Assembly: GCF_900100495.1 (NCBI RefSeq)
Contig: NZ_FNCT01000005.1
Span: 1-64,000 of the forward strand
DNA: 64,000 nt
Direction: 5' to 3'
Source: Pseudomonas benzenivorans
GTDB taxonomy: Bacteria; Pseudomonadota; Gammaproteobacteria; Pseudomonadales; Pseudomonadaceae
In this document: piece after piece, positions 1 through 8,800 of the stretch
Numbering within the stretch: the stretch's first letter is position 1
Layout: the number at the start of each line of letters is the position of its first letter
The notes under the pieces: model-generated
What the model saw: only the letters and a program-made list of their open reading frames with translations
What the model was told of the DNA's origin: nothing
Database searches by the model: none
Program-made: the position numbers and the translations under genes

Positions 1-3000
1 ACCGACGCCGCCTCCGGCGAGTCCAGCACCCAGACCGTGAGCCTCAGCGTCAACCCGGTGGCCGACCTCAGCGCCGCCGACGACAGCGCCACTGGCGCCG
101 AAGACAGCGTGATCAACGGCTCGGTGATCGGCAACGACAGCACCACCTCCGGTGGCGCCCTGAGCTATGCCCTCGCCTCCGGCGTCAGCAACGGCAGCCT
201 GGTGTTCAACGCCGACGGCAGCTACAGCTACACCCCGGACGCCAACTTCAACGGCGCCGACAGCTTCACCTACACCGTCACCGACGCCGCCTCCGGCGAG
301 TCCAGCACCCAGACCGTCAGCCTCAGCGTCAACCCGGTCAACCACGCCCCCACCGGCACCGATGGCGTCATCAGCCTCAACGAGGACAGCAGCCACGGTT
401 TCAGCGCTGCCGACTTCGGTTTTGTCGATATCGACAGCGGCGATAGCCTGCAGGCGGTACGCATCGACAGCCTACCTGGTGCGGGCTTGCTGCAGCTGAA
501 CGGCACCACGGTGAGCACCGGCCAGGTCATTACCCTGGCTGACCTCAACAACCTGAAGTTCACTCCTGCGCACGACGCCAGTGGCGACAATTACGCCAAC
601 CTGACCTTCTCGGTAAGCGATCAGGCCGGTCAGTTCGCAATCACGTCCAACACCCTCAGCTTCGATGTGGCGCCTGTTGCCGATGCGCCCCTCGTCACCA
701 TCGACTTGGGCGCGGCAAGCACGACTACTGTGACCATCAGTACCGCCAACGTCGCGGCTGGCGGCCTAGGCTTCACCGTCAGCACCTTTACGCTCGGCGA
801 CACTCCAAGTGTGATTTCCATCCATAGTGGCCCTGATGGCTTCGGGGTGACGGGAGACGCTTCCGGAGCCAACAGCGAAATTGGCCAATTCGATGGCCAG
901 TCGGAGCGGCTCGTTGTGGAGTTCGATGCGCCGGTAGCGAGTGCGACTGTCAGTTTCGCCTGGCTGCATACCGGCGAGAGAGCGACCTATAACCTGTTCG
1001 ACAGCGACGGCAACCCAATCGGAACCGGCACAATCGCCGGGCTGACCGACGCCGTTGATCCGGCCATTACCCTGACCAGCAGCAACGGTACGGCGATCAG
1101 CCGAATCGAGTTCAGCGCTCCGAGTGGTGGTGATAACGACTACCTGATCAACTCGATCGAGTTCGCCTCCAGCACCAGCTATCCGCTCACCATCACGGCT
1201 ACGCCGACAGACATCGATTACTCCGAGTCCATTGCCAGCATCACGGTCACAGTCCCCGCCGGCGCCAGCCTGTCCGCCGGTACGGCGAACGGCGACGGTA
1301 CCTGGACACTGCCCCTGAGCAGCACGGGTAGTTACTCCGTGGTGGTGGACCCGACCACCCAGGGGGTGACCATCACCGGTCTGAGCATGACCGTCCCTGG
1401 CAACCCGGTCGGCGACCTGAGCGTGACCGTGACGGCTACGGCTCAGGACGGAGCGGACAGCGAGTCGACCGCCACCACCATCACCATTGGCGATACCGGT
1501 GCCCCCGAGACCAGCGATGTATCCGTTGCCGGTAATGAGGACTCCGGCCCTATCAGCATCACCCTGAACGCGACCGATGCCGCCAGCAGCATTGCCAACT
1601 TCACCATCACCAGCCTGCCGGCGAACGGCACGCTGAGCTACAACGGCCAGGAGGTCCTGATTGGCCAGGCCATTCCCGCAATCGGCAATCAGGCCAGCCT
1701 GAGCTTCACCCCGAGCGCCAACTGGAATGGCAGCACCGACTTCCAGTACCGCGCCAGCGATGTCGCCGGCAATGTGGATCAGACGCCGGCCAGCGTTTCC
1801 ATCCTGATCAACGCGGCCAACGACGCGCCGGTCAATCAGCTGCCGGCTGGCTACACCACCAACGAAGACACGCCGCTCAAGCTGAGCGGTCTGTCGGTGG
1901 CGGATGTGGATGCCGCCTCAGGCAATATCTCGGTGACCCTGGCCGCGACCACCGGCACCATCAGCGCCCTAGCGGCTGCGGGTGTAACGGTCACCGGCTC
2001 GGGCACCAACAGCGTGGTACTGAGCGGCGCGCTCGCCGACATCAATGCCTACCTGGCCGATCCAGCCAGCCAGCCAAGCTACCTGCCGGTTGTGGACGCC
2101 AGCGGCACGGTCACCCTGACCATGACCAGCAACGATGGCGGCAACACCGGGGCGGGTGGCACGCTGACCGATAGCGACAGCACCAGCATCACCATCAATC
2201 CGGTGGCCGATGCGGTACCGGGCAGCGATGTCTCGGTGGTGATCGGCGATGCCGTGGCCAACACGATCAACTTCGGCAGCAACATCGTCGGACTGGACGG
2301 CACGTCCAATTACACCTTCCCGAGCGGCATTACCCTGTCTACGGGTGATCCCAGCAAGGTATTCAGCTGGTCGACGGGCAGCCTGCTGGCGGTGCGGACC
2401 CCAGGGGTCAACGGCGACGGGCGGATCGAAGGCTCGGAAAACATCGAGCTGACCTTCCCCTCCGGCATGCAATACCTGGCACTGAAGGTGAAGAACGCAG
2501 GCGACGACACCGTGCTGATCCGCAGCGGCCTGGAAGTGGGCGACCTTACCAGCGGCAGCCTTTCCGGAACCATCGCCTCGTCGTCGGGGATCAGCGTCTC
2601 CTCGTCCAATCTCAAGGTCGACCTGGTACTGGAGGTTGTTAACGGTGGCACCACGAGTACCGTTACCCTGGCCGCCACGGTAAGTTCGGGGGGCACCTGG
2701 TCGGTTGCCTACAGCGGCGTGACCGGGACCATCACCCAGGCGACTGTGGTGTCGATCATCGACGGCGACCTGTTCAACCAGGGCGGCAATACCTCGGCGA
2801 ACGTCAGCTACTCCATCAGCTCCGATATGCAGAACCTGTCGATCGCCCAGGACACCGGTAACACCTTCTCCAGCAGCCAAACCAACAACGGCTTCCAGAT
2901 CGAATACATCGCGGTAGACGCCAGTCCCACTGGGCTGACCAGCTACAGCTACCCGGTGGACATCTATGCGGTGGTGCAGGATACCGTGGGCACGGCGGAG

Positions 3001-3780
3001 ACCTTCACCGGCCTGACGCTCAGCGAGCTTCCCGCAGGTTCGACCATCAGCGTGGTTCATGCCGATGGTACCTACGACGAAATCGCGCCCAACGCGCAGG
3101 GTGAGTATGACCTGAGTGCTTACTCCTCCCTGCTGAGCACTCCGACAACCACCTCGGGCACCGACAAGCTCTATCTGGTCACCGACTCGGAGCTGCCCAG
3201 CGGTTTCGCCCCGACCCTGACTCTTGAAGTCAGCGACGGCGGCTCGAGCACTGCCAAGACGATTATCGGCGGGTCTGCCGACTCGACTTTCACCGGCGGG
3301 TCCGGCAACGACTACCTCAGCGGCGGCGCTGGAAGCGACAGCCTCAATGGCGGTGCGGGTAACGACACCCTGGACGGTGGAGTCGGCAACGACATCCTGA
3401 TCGGCGACGCCGGGGACGATATCCTCTTCGGCGGCACGGGTGCAGACACCTTCGTATGGGCGACGGGCGACACCGGCAACGACGTGATCAAGGACCTGAA
3501 CCTCGGCCAAGGCGACCGCATCGACCTGAGCGACCTGCTGCAGGGCGAGAATGACGCCAACATCGACGACTATCTGCAGGTCGTCACCACGGCAACCGAG
3601 ACCGTTCTGCAGGTCAGCAGCACCGGCCAGCTGAACGCCGGGGGCTCGGCCGACGTCACCGTCACACTGGAAAACGGCGGCGCGCCGGTTGACCTGTCCA
3701 GCTACGGCTCGACCTCCTCGCAGATCGTCAGCTCGCTGATCGCCGGTGCCGATCCGATCGTCAAGGTCGACCACACCTGA
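1..3780 (+). CDS. Giant RTX adhesin (LapA-like), C-terminal part
   Basis: The reading frame is open from base 1, so the start lies upstream and only the last ~1259 residues are visible. The N-terminal part holds tandem Ig/cadherin-like (VCBS or tandem-95 type) domains of about 93 residues, ending in the recurring sequence SLSVNPV. Further repeats have the NEDT/NEDS pattern that opens such domains. At about 3268-3450 there is a run of Ca-binding RTX nonapeptides (GGAGNDTLDGG type). A typical type I secretion C-terminal region follows (DTFVW, then GDRIDLSDLL, then a hydrophobic tail). Such proteins are exported by an ABC/MFP/TolC system and held at the outer membrane as biofilm adhesins. lapD and lapG lie just downstream, which fits a LapA/MapA-type substrate. 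The N-terminal retention module and the LapG cleavage site are not in the window, so identity as LapA itself is inference. Confidence 0.9.
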   Translation, partial: TDAASGESSTQTVSLSVNPVADLSAADDSATGAEDSVINGSVIGNDSTTSGGALSYALASGVSNGSLVFNADGSYSYTPDANFNGADSFTYTVTDAASGESSTQTVSLSVNPVNHAPTGTDGVISLNEDSSHGFSAADFGFVDIDSGDSLQAVRIDSLPGAGLLQLNGTTVSTGQVITLADLNNLKFTPAHDASGDNYANLTFSVSDQAGQFAITSNTLSFDVAPVADAPLVTIDLGAASTTTVTISTANVAAGGLGFTVSTFTLGDTPSVISIHSGPDGFGVTGDASGANSEIGQFDGQSERLVVEFDAPVASATVSFAWLHTGERATYNLFDSDGNPIGTGTIAGLTDAVDPAITLTSSNGTAISRIEFSAPSGGDNDYLINSIEFASSTSYPLTITATPTDIDYSESIASITVTVPAGASLSAGTANGDGTWTLPLSSTGSYSVVVDPTTQGVTITGLSMTVPGNPVGDLSVTVTATAQDGADSESTATTITIGDTGAPETSDVSVAGNEDSGPISITLNATDAASSIANFTITSLPANGTLSYNGQEVLIGQAIPAIGNQASLSFTPSANWNGSTDFQYRASDVAGNVDQTPASVSILINAANDAPVNQLPAGYTTNEDTPLKLSGLSVADVDAASGNISVTLAATTGTISALAAAGVTVTGSGTNSVVLSGALADINAYLADPASQPSYLPVVDASGTVTLTMTSNDGGNTGAGGTLTDSDSTSITINPVADAVPGSDVSVVIGDAVANTINFGSNIVGLDGTSNYTFPSGITLSTGDPSKVFSWSTGSLLAVRTPGVNGDGRIEGSENIELTFPSGMQYLALKVKNAGDDTVLIRSGLEVGDLTSGSLSGTIASSSGISVSSSNLKVDLVLEVVNGGTTSTVTLAATVSSGGTWSVAYSGVTGTITQATVVSIIDGDLFNQGGNTSANVSYSISSDMQNLSIAQDTGNTFSSSQTNNGFQIEYIAVDASPTGLTSYSYPVDIYAVVQDTVGTAETFTGLTLSELPAGSTISVVHADGTYDEIAPNAQGEYDLSAYSSLLSTPTTTSGTDKLYLVTDSELPSGFAPTLTLEVSDGGSSTAKTIIGGSADSTFTGGSGNDYLSGGAGSDSLNGGAGNDTLDGGVGNDILIGDAGDDILFGGTGADTFVWATGDTGNDVIKDLNLGQGDRIDLSDLLQGENDANIDDYLQVVTTATETVLQVSSTGQLNAGGSADVTVTLENGGAPVDLSSYGSTSSQIVSSLIAGADPIVKVDHT

Positions 3781-3785
3781 TGGCC

Positions 3786-3818
3786 AAAACCCCGCTACCA
3801 TCCGCTAGCGGGGTTTTC
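3786..3818 (+). terminator. Rho-independent terminator after the adhesin gene
   Basis: A GC-rich stem (ACCCCGC pairing with GCGGGGT, loop about 10 nt) is followed by TTTT, starting six bases after the adhesin stop codon. It should end the adhesin transcript before the next small gene. Confidence 0.85.
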
Positions 3819-3852
3819 GTTCAAGGTGGGCGTTTACGCTAAGGAGTGGTCG

Positions 3853-4191
3853 ATGTTGTATGTGAAGCGTGATACCTGGGGCAATCTGCTGCGAGTCGAG
3901 GCGGCGCCGTTCGAGGAAATGGATGGCGAGCTCAGCGCCGACAGCCAGGAGGCGCAGGCCTGGTATGCCAACCAGAGCGTGGAAAGCAGCCTGCTGCAGT
4001 TGAAACAGAGCGACCTGGACATGATCCGGGTACTGGAAGACCTGATCACCGTACTGATTCGCAAGGGCGTGGTGCGTATCACCGACCTGCCCGAAGCCGC
4101 GCAGACCAAACTGGTCGGCCGCAGCAAGGCCCGCGATGCCCTGGGTGGGCTGCAACGGCTGATCAACGACGACGAGTCCGGGCTGATCTGA
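3853..4191 (+). CDS. Conserved small cytoplasmic protein, 112 aa
   Basis: The ATG at 3853 is chosen over the in-frame GTG at 3826 because an AAGGAG ribosome-binding site lies at 3841, 6 bases upstream. The protein starts MLYVKRDTWGNLLRVEA, is acidic, has no signal peptide or membrane segment, and is rich in helix-forming residues (QSDLDMIRVLEDLI). From memory it resembles a Pseudomonas family often mislabelled 'tryptophan synthase subunit beta-like'. It has no visible catalytic motif, and I assign no function. It has its own ribosome-binding site behind the adhesin terminator and is convergent with lapD. Confidence 0.75.
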   Translation: MLYVKRDTWGNLLRVEAAPFEEMDGELSADSQEAQAWYANQSVESSLLQLKQSDLDMIRVLEDLITVLIRKGVVRITDLPEAAQTKLVGRSKARDALGGLQRLINDDESGLI

Positions 4192-4196
4192 GTCCC

Positions 4197-4319
4197 GTAG
4201 CCCGGATGAAATCCGGGTCACGGCGCTGCGCCGATGCCATGAACCAGTAGGGTGCGCGGGGCCGCCCAGGCCGTGCGCACCAATAGCCCTCTGCCAGCAG
4301 TGCGCACGGCGCACCCTAC
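4197..4319. repeat. Two palindromic intergenic repeats (REP-like)
   Basis: The first element (4197-4222) is the GTAGCCCGGATGAAATCCGG hairpin typical of Pseudomonas REP sequences. The second (4247-4319) is an inverted pair with GTAGGGTGCGC at one end and GCGCACCCTAC at the other. Related copies occur at 9873, 12981 and 16999. The rest of the gap to lapD (4320-4466) shows no gene. Confidence 0.75.
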
Positions 4320-4466
4320 CCGAACCGGGTACTCGTCACGCCACATGGGTTGTGGGTGGACGATCCGCCCTGGTCACGAAACCTGGCTACCGCCTGAATT
4401 AGCAGACAAGCCCGCTCCCGCCAGAAAGCACCGACGCATGCAACACATAACTGGGACAGAGCCTTT

Positions 4467-6401
4467 CTATTGCCAGGGCGCCGGCTCACCGAACAGCCGA
4501 CCCTGCACGGCGCTGATGCCCATCTCGCGCAGCACCCACCACTCGCCCTCGGTCTCGACCCGCTCGGCGATCAAGGGCAGGTCGATGCTGTTGGCCGCCC
4601 GCTGCATGGCCTCGATGAACAGGCGCTTGTCGTTCTCCTGGTCGATGGCGCGGATGTAGCTGCCGTCCACCTTGAGGTAACCGAGGCCGAGCTTGGCCAG
4701 GTTGCCGATCATGCTGAAACGCCCGCCGAAGTGCTGCAACCCCAGGCCGAAACCGAGGCCGTGCAGGCGCTGGGTCAGGGCTTCGAGGGCAGCCGCTTCG
4801 GGTAGCTGGTCCTCGTCCAGCTCCAGGGTCAGCCGCGCGCCCAACTGCGCATGCTGGCGCAGGCGCTCGTAGAGCGTGGCCAGCGCCTGCGGATCGCGCA
4901 GGGTCGAACCGGACAGGCTCAGCGCCATGGGTTCGGCATGCGTTTGCATGTGCGCCAGCAGCCAGTCGAGCATCGCCAGATCCAGCCGCGCGCTCCAGCC
5001 GAAGCGCTCCAGCCAGGGCAGGAAGCGACCGGCCGGGACCAGTTGGCCGTGCTCATCGAGCAGGCGGGCGAGCACCTTGTGGTGCAGCACGCGAGTGACG
5101 TCTGTGGCATCGACCACCGGCTGGAAGAACAACTGGAAGCGACCCTGACTGAGCGCCCGGTCGAGCAGGCGGTACCAGCTCTGCTGTTCGTCGGCGGCCT
5201 GCTGTTGCCGGTCGTGCTCAGTGCACGCCCAGTTCTGTTGGGCCTGGCTGCTGGCCTGGGCCAGGGCGGCGTCCAGCGCCCGGTAGAGATCGGCCGGTTC
5301 GTCTCCCGGGGCGAAGGCGGTCAAGCCGATATGCGCGACCGGCAGGCAATCGCTCGCCCCGGTCCGCTGCAGACTGGCCAGTGCGTGGTCCAACGCCGTG
5401 GCCAATTGCTCGGCCTCGCTGCGCTGCAGGCCGGCGGCGAGGATGGCGAACTCGCCGCCGCGGTTGCGTGCCGAGAGATGGCGGCCCTGGCCGAGTTGCT
5501 GCAACTGTTCGGCCACGGCGATCAGCAACCGATCGGTGTGCTGGCCGCCCAGGCGCTGGTTGAGTCCGGCCAGGTCGTTGACCCGCAGCAACAGCAGGTA
5601 ACCGCTGCAGGCCTGCTCTTCGACGCTCAGCCGGGCATGCAGCTGCAGATCGAAATAACGCCGGTTGGCCAGGCCGGTGAGGCTGTCCTGGTAGGCCTCG
5701 GCGCGCAGTTTCTCGCTGCGCGCGGCCTCCTCGGCGAACAACGCCTTGAGCTTTTCCACCATCTGGTTCATGGCATTGACCACCCGACGGAACTCGGGGG
5801 TCTTGGGCAGCTCCGGCAGGCTGAGGAACTCGCGCCGGGCGATGGCGTTGGACTGCTCGACCATGTAGTCCAGCGGGCGCAACTGGCGCTTGAGCAGCAG
5901 CACGCCCAGACCGATGCAGAGCACGCCACTGAGCGCCAGCCACAGCAGGATCCCGAGCGCGCTTTGCCATAGCTTGCCGACCGCGAACAGCGGATGGCTG
6001 ACCACCTCGACCCGCGCCGCCTGGCGCCAGCCGTCGCTGACGATGGCATCGCCGCTGGCCGGGGCCAGGTCGACCAGGGCGGCGAACCACTGCGGCGCCT
6101 CGGCCGTGACCGGCACGCCACTGCGTTCGACCAGCACCGCGCCACTGGCGGCGTCGAGCACCCGGATGCTCTCGAAGTAGCCGCTGTCGAAGATCGAGCT
6201 GACCATCAGCTCGACCATCGCCACATCCTTGACATGCGGGCTCAGCGACAAGCCCAGGGCGGTCGCCGCATCCTGGGCATGGGCACGCAACTGGTTGACC
6301 TGCTGCCCGCGCGAACTCTCCACGCTGACCAGAAAGCTGCCGGTGAAACTCACCAGCATCAGCATGCAGATGGCGATGAACAGCTGCTTGAACAGTGACA
6401 T
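4467..6401 (-). CDS. lapD: LapD, inside-out c-di-GMP receptor
   Basis: This 644-aa inner-membrane protein matches LapD in layout: a TM helix at about residues 5-27, a periplasmic LapD/MoxY N-terminal domain to about 145, a second TM at about 147-170, a HAMP-like linker, then GGDEF and EAL domains. Both enzymatic motifs are degenerate. The GGDEF signature reads RGGEF (314-318) and the EAL signature reads KVLAR (442-446), the same substitutions known for LapD. It should therefore bind c-di-GMP rather than make or cleave it. In the known system, c-di-GMP-bound LapD sequesters LapG in the periplasm and so prevents adhesin cleavage. The stop lies near 4467 and the start ATG at 6401, 22 bp after lapG, so lapG-lapD form a minus-strand operon convergent with the adhesin gene. 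Confidence 0.93.
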   Translation of the reverse strand: MSLFKQLFIAICMLMLVSFTGSFLVSVESSRGQQVNQLRAHAQDAATALGLSLSPHVKDVAMVELMVSSIFDSGYFESIRVLDAASGAVLVERSGVPVTAEAPQWFAALVDLAPASGDAIVSDGWRQAARVEVVSHPLFAVGKLWQSALGILLWLALSGVLCIGLGVLLLKRQLRPLDYMVEQSNAIARREFLSLPELPKTPEFRRVVNAMNQMVEKLKALFAEEAARSEKLRAEAYQDSLTGLANRRYFDLQLHARLSVEEQACSGYLLLLRVNDLAGLNQRLGGQHTDRLLIAVAEQLQQLGQGRHLSARNRGGEFAILAAGLQRSEAEQLATALDHALASLQRTGASDCLPVAHIGLTAFAPGDEPADLYRALDAALAQASSQAQQNWACTEHDRQQQAADEQQSWYRLLDRALSQGRFQLFFQPVVDATDVTRVLHHKVLARLLDEHGQLVPAGRFLPWLERFGWSARLDLAMLDWLLAHMQTHAEPMALSLSGSTLRDPQALATLYERLRQHAQLGARLTLELDEDQLPEAAALEALTQRLHGLGFGLGLQHFGGRFSMIGNLAKLGLGYLKVDGSYIRAIDQENDKRLFIEAMQRAANSIDLPLIAERVETEGEWWVLREMGISAVQGRLFGEPAPWQ

Positions 6402-6423
6402 GAACGACTCCTTCCGGCCCGTT

Positions 6424-7110
6424 TCAGGGAAATCCCTCGGCCCGCATCTTCTTCAACAGATCCTGCCAACGCGACAAGCGCTTGCTGTCGCCGACTTGCT
6501 TGCCGCCGCTACTGCCGGGCAGCCACAGCCCCTCGGCATTGAAGGCGTAGACCGGCAGCAGATCGGCGCGGCGGTCGGCCGGCTCGATGGCGTCGATCAG
6601 GTTGTCCAGCACCAGCGGCGTGGCCGTCGGCCGCGCGTAGTAGGTGAGCACCATGTGCGCCTGGTTCAGGCGCACGGCCTTGACGTAGGTGATCCGCAGC
6701 TTCTCGCTCGGCACGCCGAGTTGGCGCAGGCTGAAGTACTTGGCGATGGCAAAGTCCTCGCAGTCGCCGGCACCACGATGCAGCGCTTCGACCGGAGTCG
6801 CCCAATAGTCGTTGACCCGCCACAGCTCGATGTCGTCGCGAAAGCGCAGACGCAAATTGAAGAAACGGTTGACCGCCTGGAGCCGCTCGATTTCGCCGGC
6901 CCCGGCTTGTTCCTGCAGTAACCGCTGCCAGTCGTTGAGCCGCTCGCGTCCCTCGCGCGAAGGCCCGTACAGCTGCTCGGCGCGCTTGCCGATGCGGGTG
7001 AAATCCCATTCGGCCGACAACGCGCAGGTGCCCAGCAGCGTCGCCAGCAGCCAGGCAAACAGCCATGGCCAGCGGCACGCAGGCAGAACTTCACGACGGC
7101 CTATCTGCAA
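6424..7110 (-). CDS. lapG: LapG, periplasmic cysteine protease
   Basis: The 228-aa protein has an N-terminal signal or anchor segment (about residues 14-33) and the transglutaminase-like cysteine-protease fold of LapG. The expected triad is visible: Cys117 in GAGDCEDFA, His152 in NQAHMVL and Asp169 in LVLDNLID. In characterised systems LapG cleaves the N-terminal region of the large adhesin after a TAAG-type site, releasing it from the cell, and is held inactive by LapD when c-di-GMP is high. It is the first gene of the lapG-lapD pair. The adjacent RTX adhesin is the likely substrate. Confidence 0.92.
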   Translation of the reverse strand: MQIGRREVLPACRWPWLFAWLLATLLGTCALSAEWDFTRIGKRAEQLYGPSREGRERLNDWQRLLQEQAGAGEIERLQAVNRFFNLRLRFRDDIELWRVNDYWATPVEALHRGAGDCEDFAIAKYFSLRQLGVPSEKLRITYVKAVRLNQAHMVLTYYARPTATPLVLDNLIDAIEPADRRADLLPVYAFNAEGLWLPGSSGGKQVGDSKRLSRWQDLLKKMRAEGFP

Positions 7111-7296
7111 ACTGAGGATTCCCTACGTCCCTTCGGCGGCCATGTTGCGTGGCACAAGGGAAAAACACAATTGCCAATTGCCACTACACCCCGAACGGGC
7201 CGGCAAGCGTTGGCGAAGGCTATATGGGCGGAAACTGCCCGGGCCAGCAGGCCACCCGAGGAATGAACCAGGGGTGGTCAGCTGTAGCTACTGGCA

Positions 7297-7905
7297 TTAG
7301 TTGACGCGATGCTGCCAATCGCGCCGCTCATTGTCGCGCGAACCCTGCGACTGGCGCTGGGACTGCTGCGGTTTCCCGGCACGATAGTCCTGGCGACCCT
7401 GCTGCTGGGCAGAACGCCGATCATCGCTCCGGGCGCCCTCGGAGTGACGTCGAGGCTGTTGCGCCTGATCGTTGCGCCCTTGCCAACCCTGCCGTGGCTG
7501 GCCGGCACGAGGGTCCTGCCGACCTTGATCGAAGCGCTGCTGGTGGCGCCGTTCAGGCTGGTAATCGTGTGCCCGGGGGGCCGGCAGATAGCGACGCTGG
7601 TCGTGCCGACCATCGTAGCCACCCTGGCCATCGTGGTCGCGCCGGCCATCGTAGTGGCGCTTGCCGTCGTAGTCGCGCCTGCCATCGTAGTAGCGCTTGC
7701 CGTCGTAATAGCGCCTGCCATCGTAGTAGCGATGGCCATCGTGGTAGTAAACCCGCGGCGCGACATACACCGGATAACGCTCGACGTGATGGTAGTCGGT
7801 CGAGTAATAGCGGTCGTGGCCATAATAGCCATAGCCGTCGCCGTAAACGGCACAGCCGGTCAAGGACAGACCCAACAACGCAATAAGCATGGATTTGCAG
7901 GACAT
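7297..7905 (-). CDS. Repeat-rich lipoprotein, 202 aa
   Basis: A good ribosome-binding site (GGAGG, read on the minus strand) precedes the start at 7905. The N-terminus is a lipoprotein signal with lipobox LTGC (Cys18). The mature part starts with a Tyr/His-rich region and then repeats a YYDG(R/K)R unit several times (roughly residues 55-95). Its C-terminal half is dominated by Gln, Arg and Asp and is likely disordered. The DNA under the repeats (about 7600-7745) is a near-perfect 18-24 bp tandem array, so copy number may vary between strains. Function is unknown; a surface or periplasmic polyelectrolyte role is only a guess. It is separated from lapG by about 190 bp with no other gene. Confidence 0.75.
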   Translation of the reverse strand: MSCKSMLIALLGLSLTGCAVYGDGYGYYGHDRYYSTDYHHVERYPVYVAPRVYYHDGHRYYDGRRYYDGKRYYDGRRDYDGKRHYDGRRDHDGQGGYDGRHDQRRYLPAPRAHDYQPERRHQQRFDQGRQDPRAGQPRQGWQGRNDQAQQPRRHSEGARSDDRRSAQQQGRQDYRAGKPQQSQRQSQGSRDNERRDWQHRVN

Positions 7906-8005
7906 AATGACCTCCGCAACCGCAGGATGACGAAGGCCAGCGAATGCTGGCCTTCACGGATGCTTCTATGGGGTTGGACAATTGCCCGATATGGAAAGTG
8001 CCACC

Positions 8006-8158
8006 TCAGCAACGGCCCTTTTTCGCCTGCCCCGGCGGACAATGCGGTGGGCCGCCGCCATCGCCGATATCGATGCCGATGCCCGGAAACCAGACGCTGC
8101 ACGCCGGCAACGTCGTCATCAGCAAGCCTGCCAGGATCAAACCGCACCACGCCTTCAT
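8006..8158 (-). CDS. Tiny lipoprotein with CPPGQ motif, 50 aa
   Basis: Reading the minus strand from the ATG at 8158 gives a 50-residue protein: basic start, hydrophobic signal, lipobox LPAC (Cys20), a Gly/Asp-rich stretch (GIDIGDGGG), and an end of CPPGQAKKGRC. Its ATG overlaps the stop of the upstream gene (TGATG), so the two are translationally coupled. The C-terminal two-cysteine motif is shared with that neighbour. Function is unknown. The lipobox, the coupling and the shared motif argue that it is real despite its size. Confidence 0.65.
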   Translation of the reverse strand: MKAWCGLILAGLLMTTLPACSVWFPGIGIDIGDGGGPPHCPPGQAKKGRC

Positions 8159-8337
8159 CAGCAGTTACCTTTCATGCGTTGTCCCGGCGGGCAGAATCCA
8201 CCGCCATGTCCCCTATAGCCGTCATGACCGTCGATATAGATATGCGCCGGCTCACCAATCCGGGCATGTACTCCCGGAGTACTGATGCTGCAACCGCCAA
8301 GCAGCAGCACTAGAACCACTACCGTTAAACCACGCAT
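8158..8337 (-). CDS. Small lipoprotein with CPPGQ motif, 59 aa
   Basis: AAGGAG lies 7 bases before the ATG at 8337 (minus strand). The protein has a short hydrophobic signal with lipobox LGGC (Cys16), then a His/Gly/Asp-rich segment and the ending CPPGQRMKGNC. This repeats the C-terminal motif of the 50-aa protein that follows it with a 1-base overlap. The pair look like diverged tandem duplicates exported to the cell envelope. The paired cysteines could form a disulfide. No function can be assigned from sequence. Confidence 0.7.
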   Translation of the reverse strand: MRGLTVVVLVLLLGGCSISTPGVHARIGEPAHIYIDGHDGYRGHGGGFCPPGQRMKGNC

Positions 8338-8635
8338 TTGGAATACTCCTTGGATTTCCTCTGGGTTTCAGGCCGCAGCGTCGAACCGTGCCTGATGACA
8401 GGTTGGACAAGGAGGGTTCGCTCACGTTCAACCGAACAAACGCCCCAGCAACGAGCAGAAACGCCCGGCGGCGCCCCAAAACAAGGCAAAGAAGCGCCGC
8501 GTCCGAGCCGGTGAGGCGGCGCAAAAGCCCGGGCGCCAGCGGTTTTCCCGCCTTGGCACGCTCCTCGCTTTACGGAATGCGTGCAGGAGCTCCCTGGGCG
8601 ACCGGGATCGCGGCACCACAATTTGCAATAGCCGA
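8338..8635. other. Gap without a convincing gene
   Basis: About 300 bp lie between the divergent lipoprotein pair and the guanidine riboswitch. Short open frames exist on both strands, but none has a ribosome-binding site with a recognisable product. The right end must carry the promoter of the guanidine operon. Its composition resembles intergenic sequence that recurs in Pseudomonas genomes, but this is from memory and unverified. Confidence 0.4.
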
Positions 8636-8735
8636 CTAGGGTTCCGGCTCGCCGATCGCAGGATCGACGGGTGGCTGGTCCGAGAGTTGGCGACCTCCTT
8701 CGAGGTTACACGGCGGGATAAAAGCCCGGGAGAAC
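8636..8735 (+). promoter_or_regulatory. Guanidine-I (ykkC) riboswitch
   Basis: The conserved blocks of the ykkC/guanidine-I aptamer appear in order: CTAGGGTTCCG at 8636, CTGGTCCGAGAG near 8672, and ACACGGCGGGATAAAAGCCC near 8708, followed by GGGAGA. Spacing and order fit the known aptamer with its variable P1a/P1b and P2 stems. It ends about 65 bp before the first transporter gene. In known cases it turns on downstream genes when guanidinium is bound. This strongly suggests that the operon below acts on guanidine and not on urea as its main substrate. Confidence 0.93.
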
Positions 8736-8800
8736 GCGCCCCATTCGTGGGGAAACCGCCGCGCACTCCTGCCCGCCCCTACTCGAACTGGAGGTTCCTC

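Noticed and set aside
1969..3801. 610-codon open frame on the minus strand inside the adhesin gene
   Set aside because: It is antisense to a well-supported RTX protein and has no domain; long shadow frames are common in GC-rich repetitive genes.
7600..7745. Regular short repeats resembling a CRISPR array
   Set aside because: The repeats have no unique spacers and encode YYDG(R/K)R units in a lipoprotein reading frame.
8612..8627. Sigma-54-like GGCAC...TTTGC upstream of the guanidine riboswitch
   Set aside because: The spacing between the GG and GC elements is 11 bases instead of the strictly required 10.
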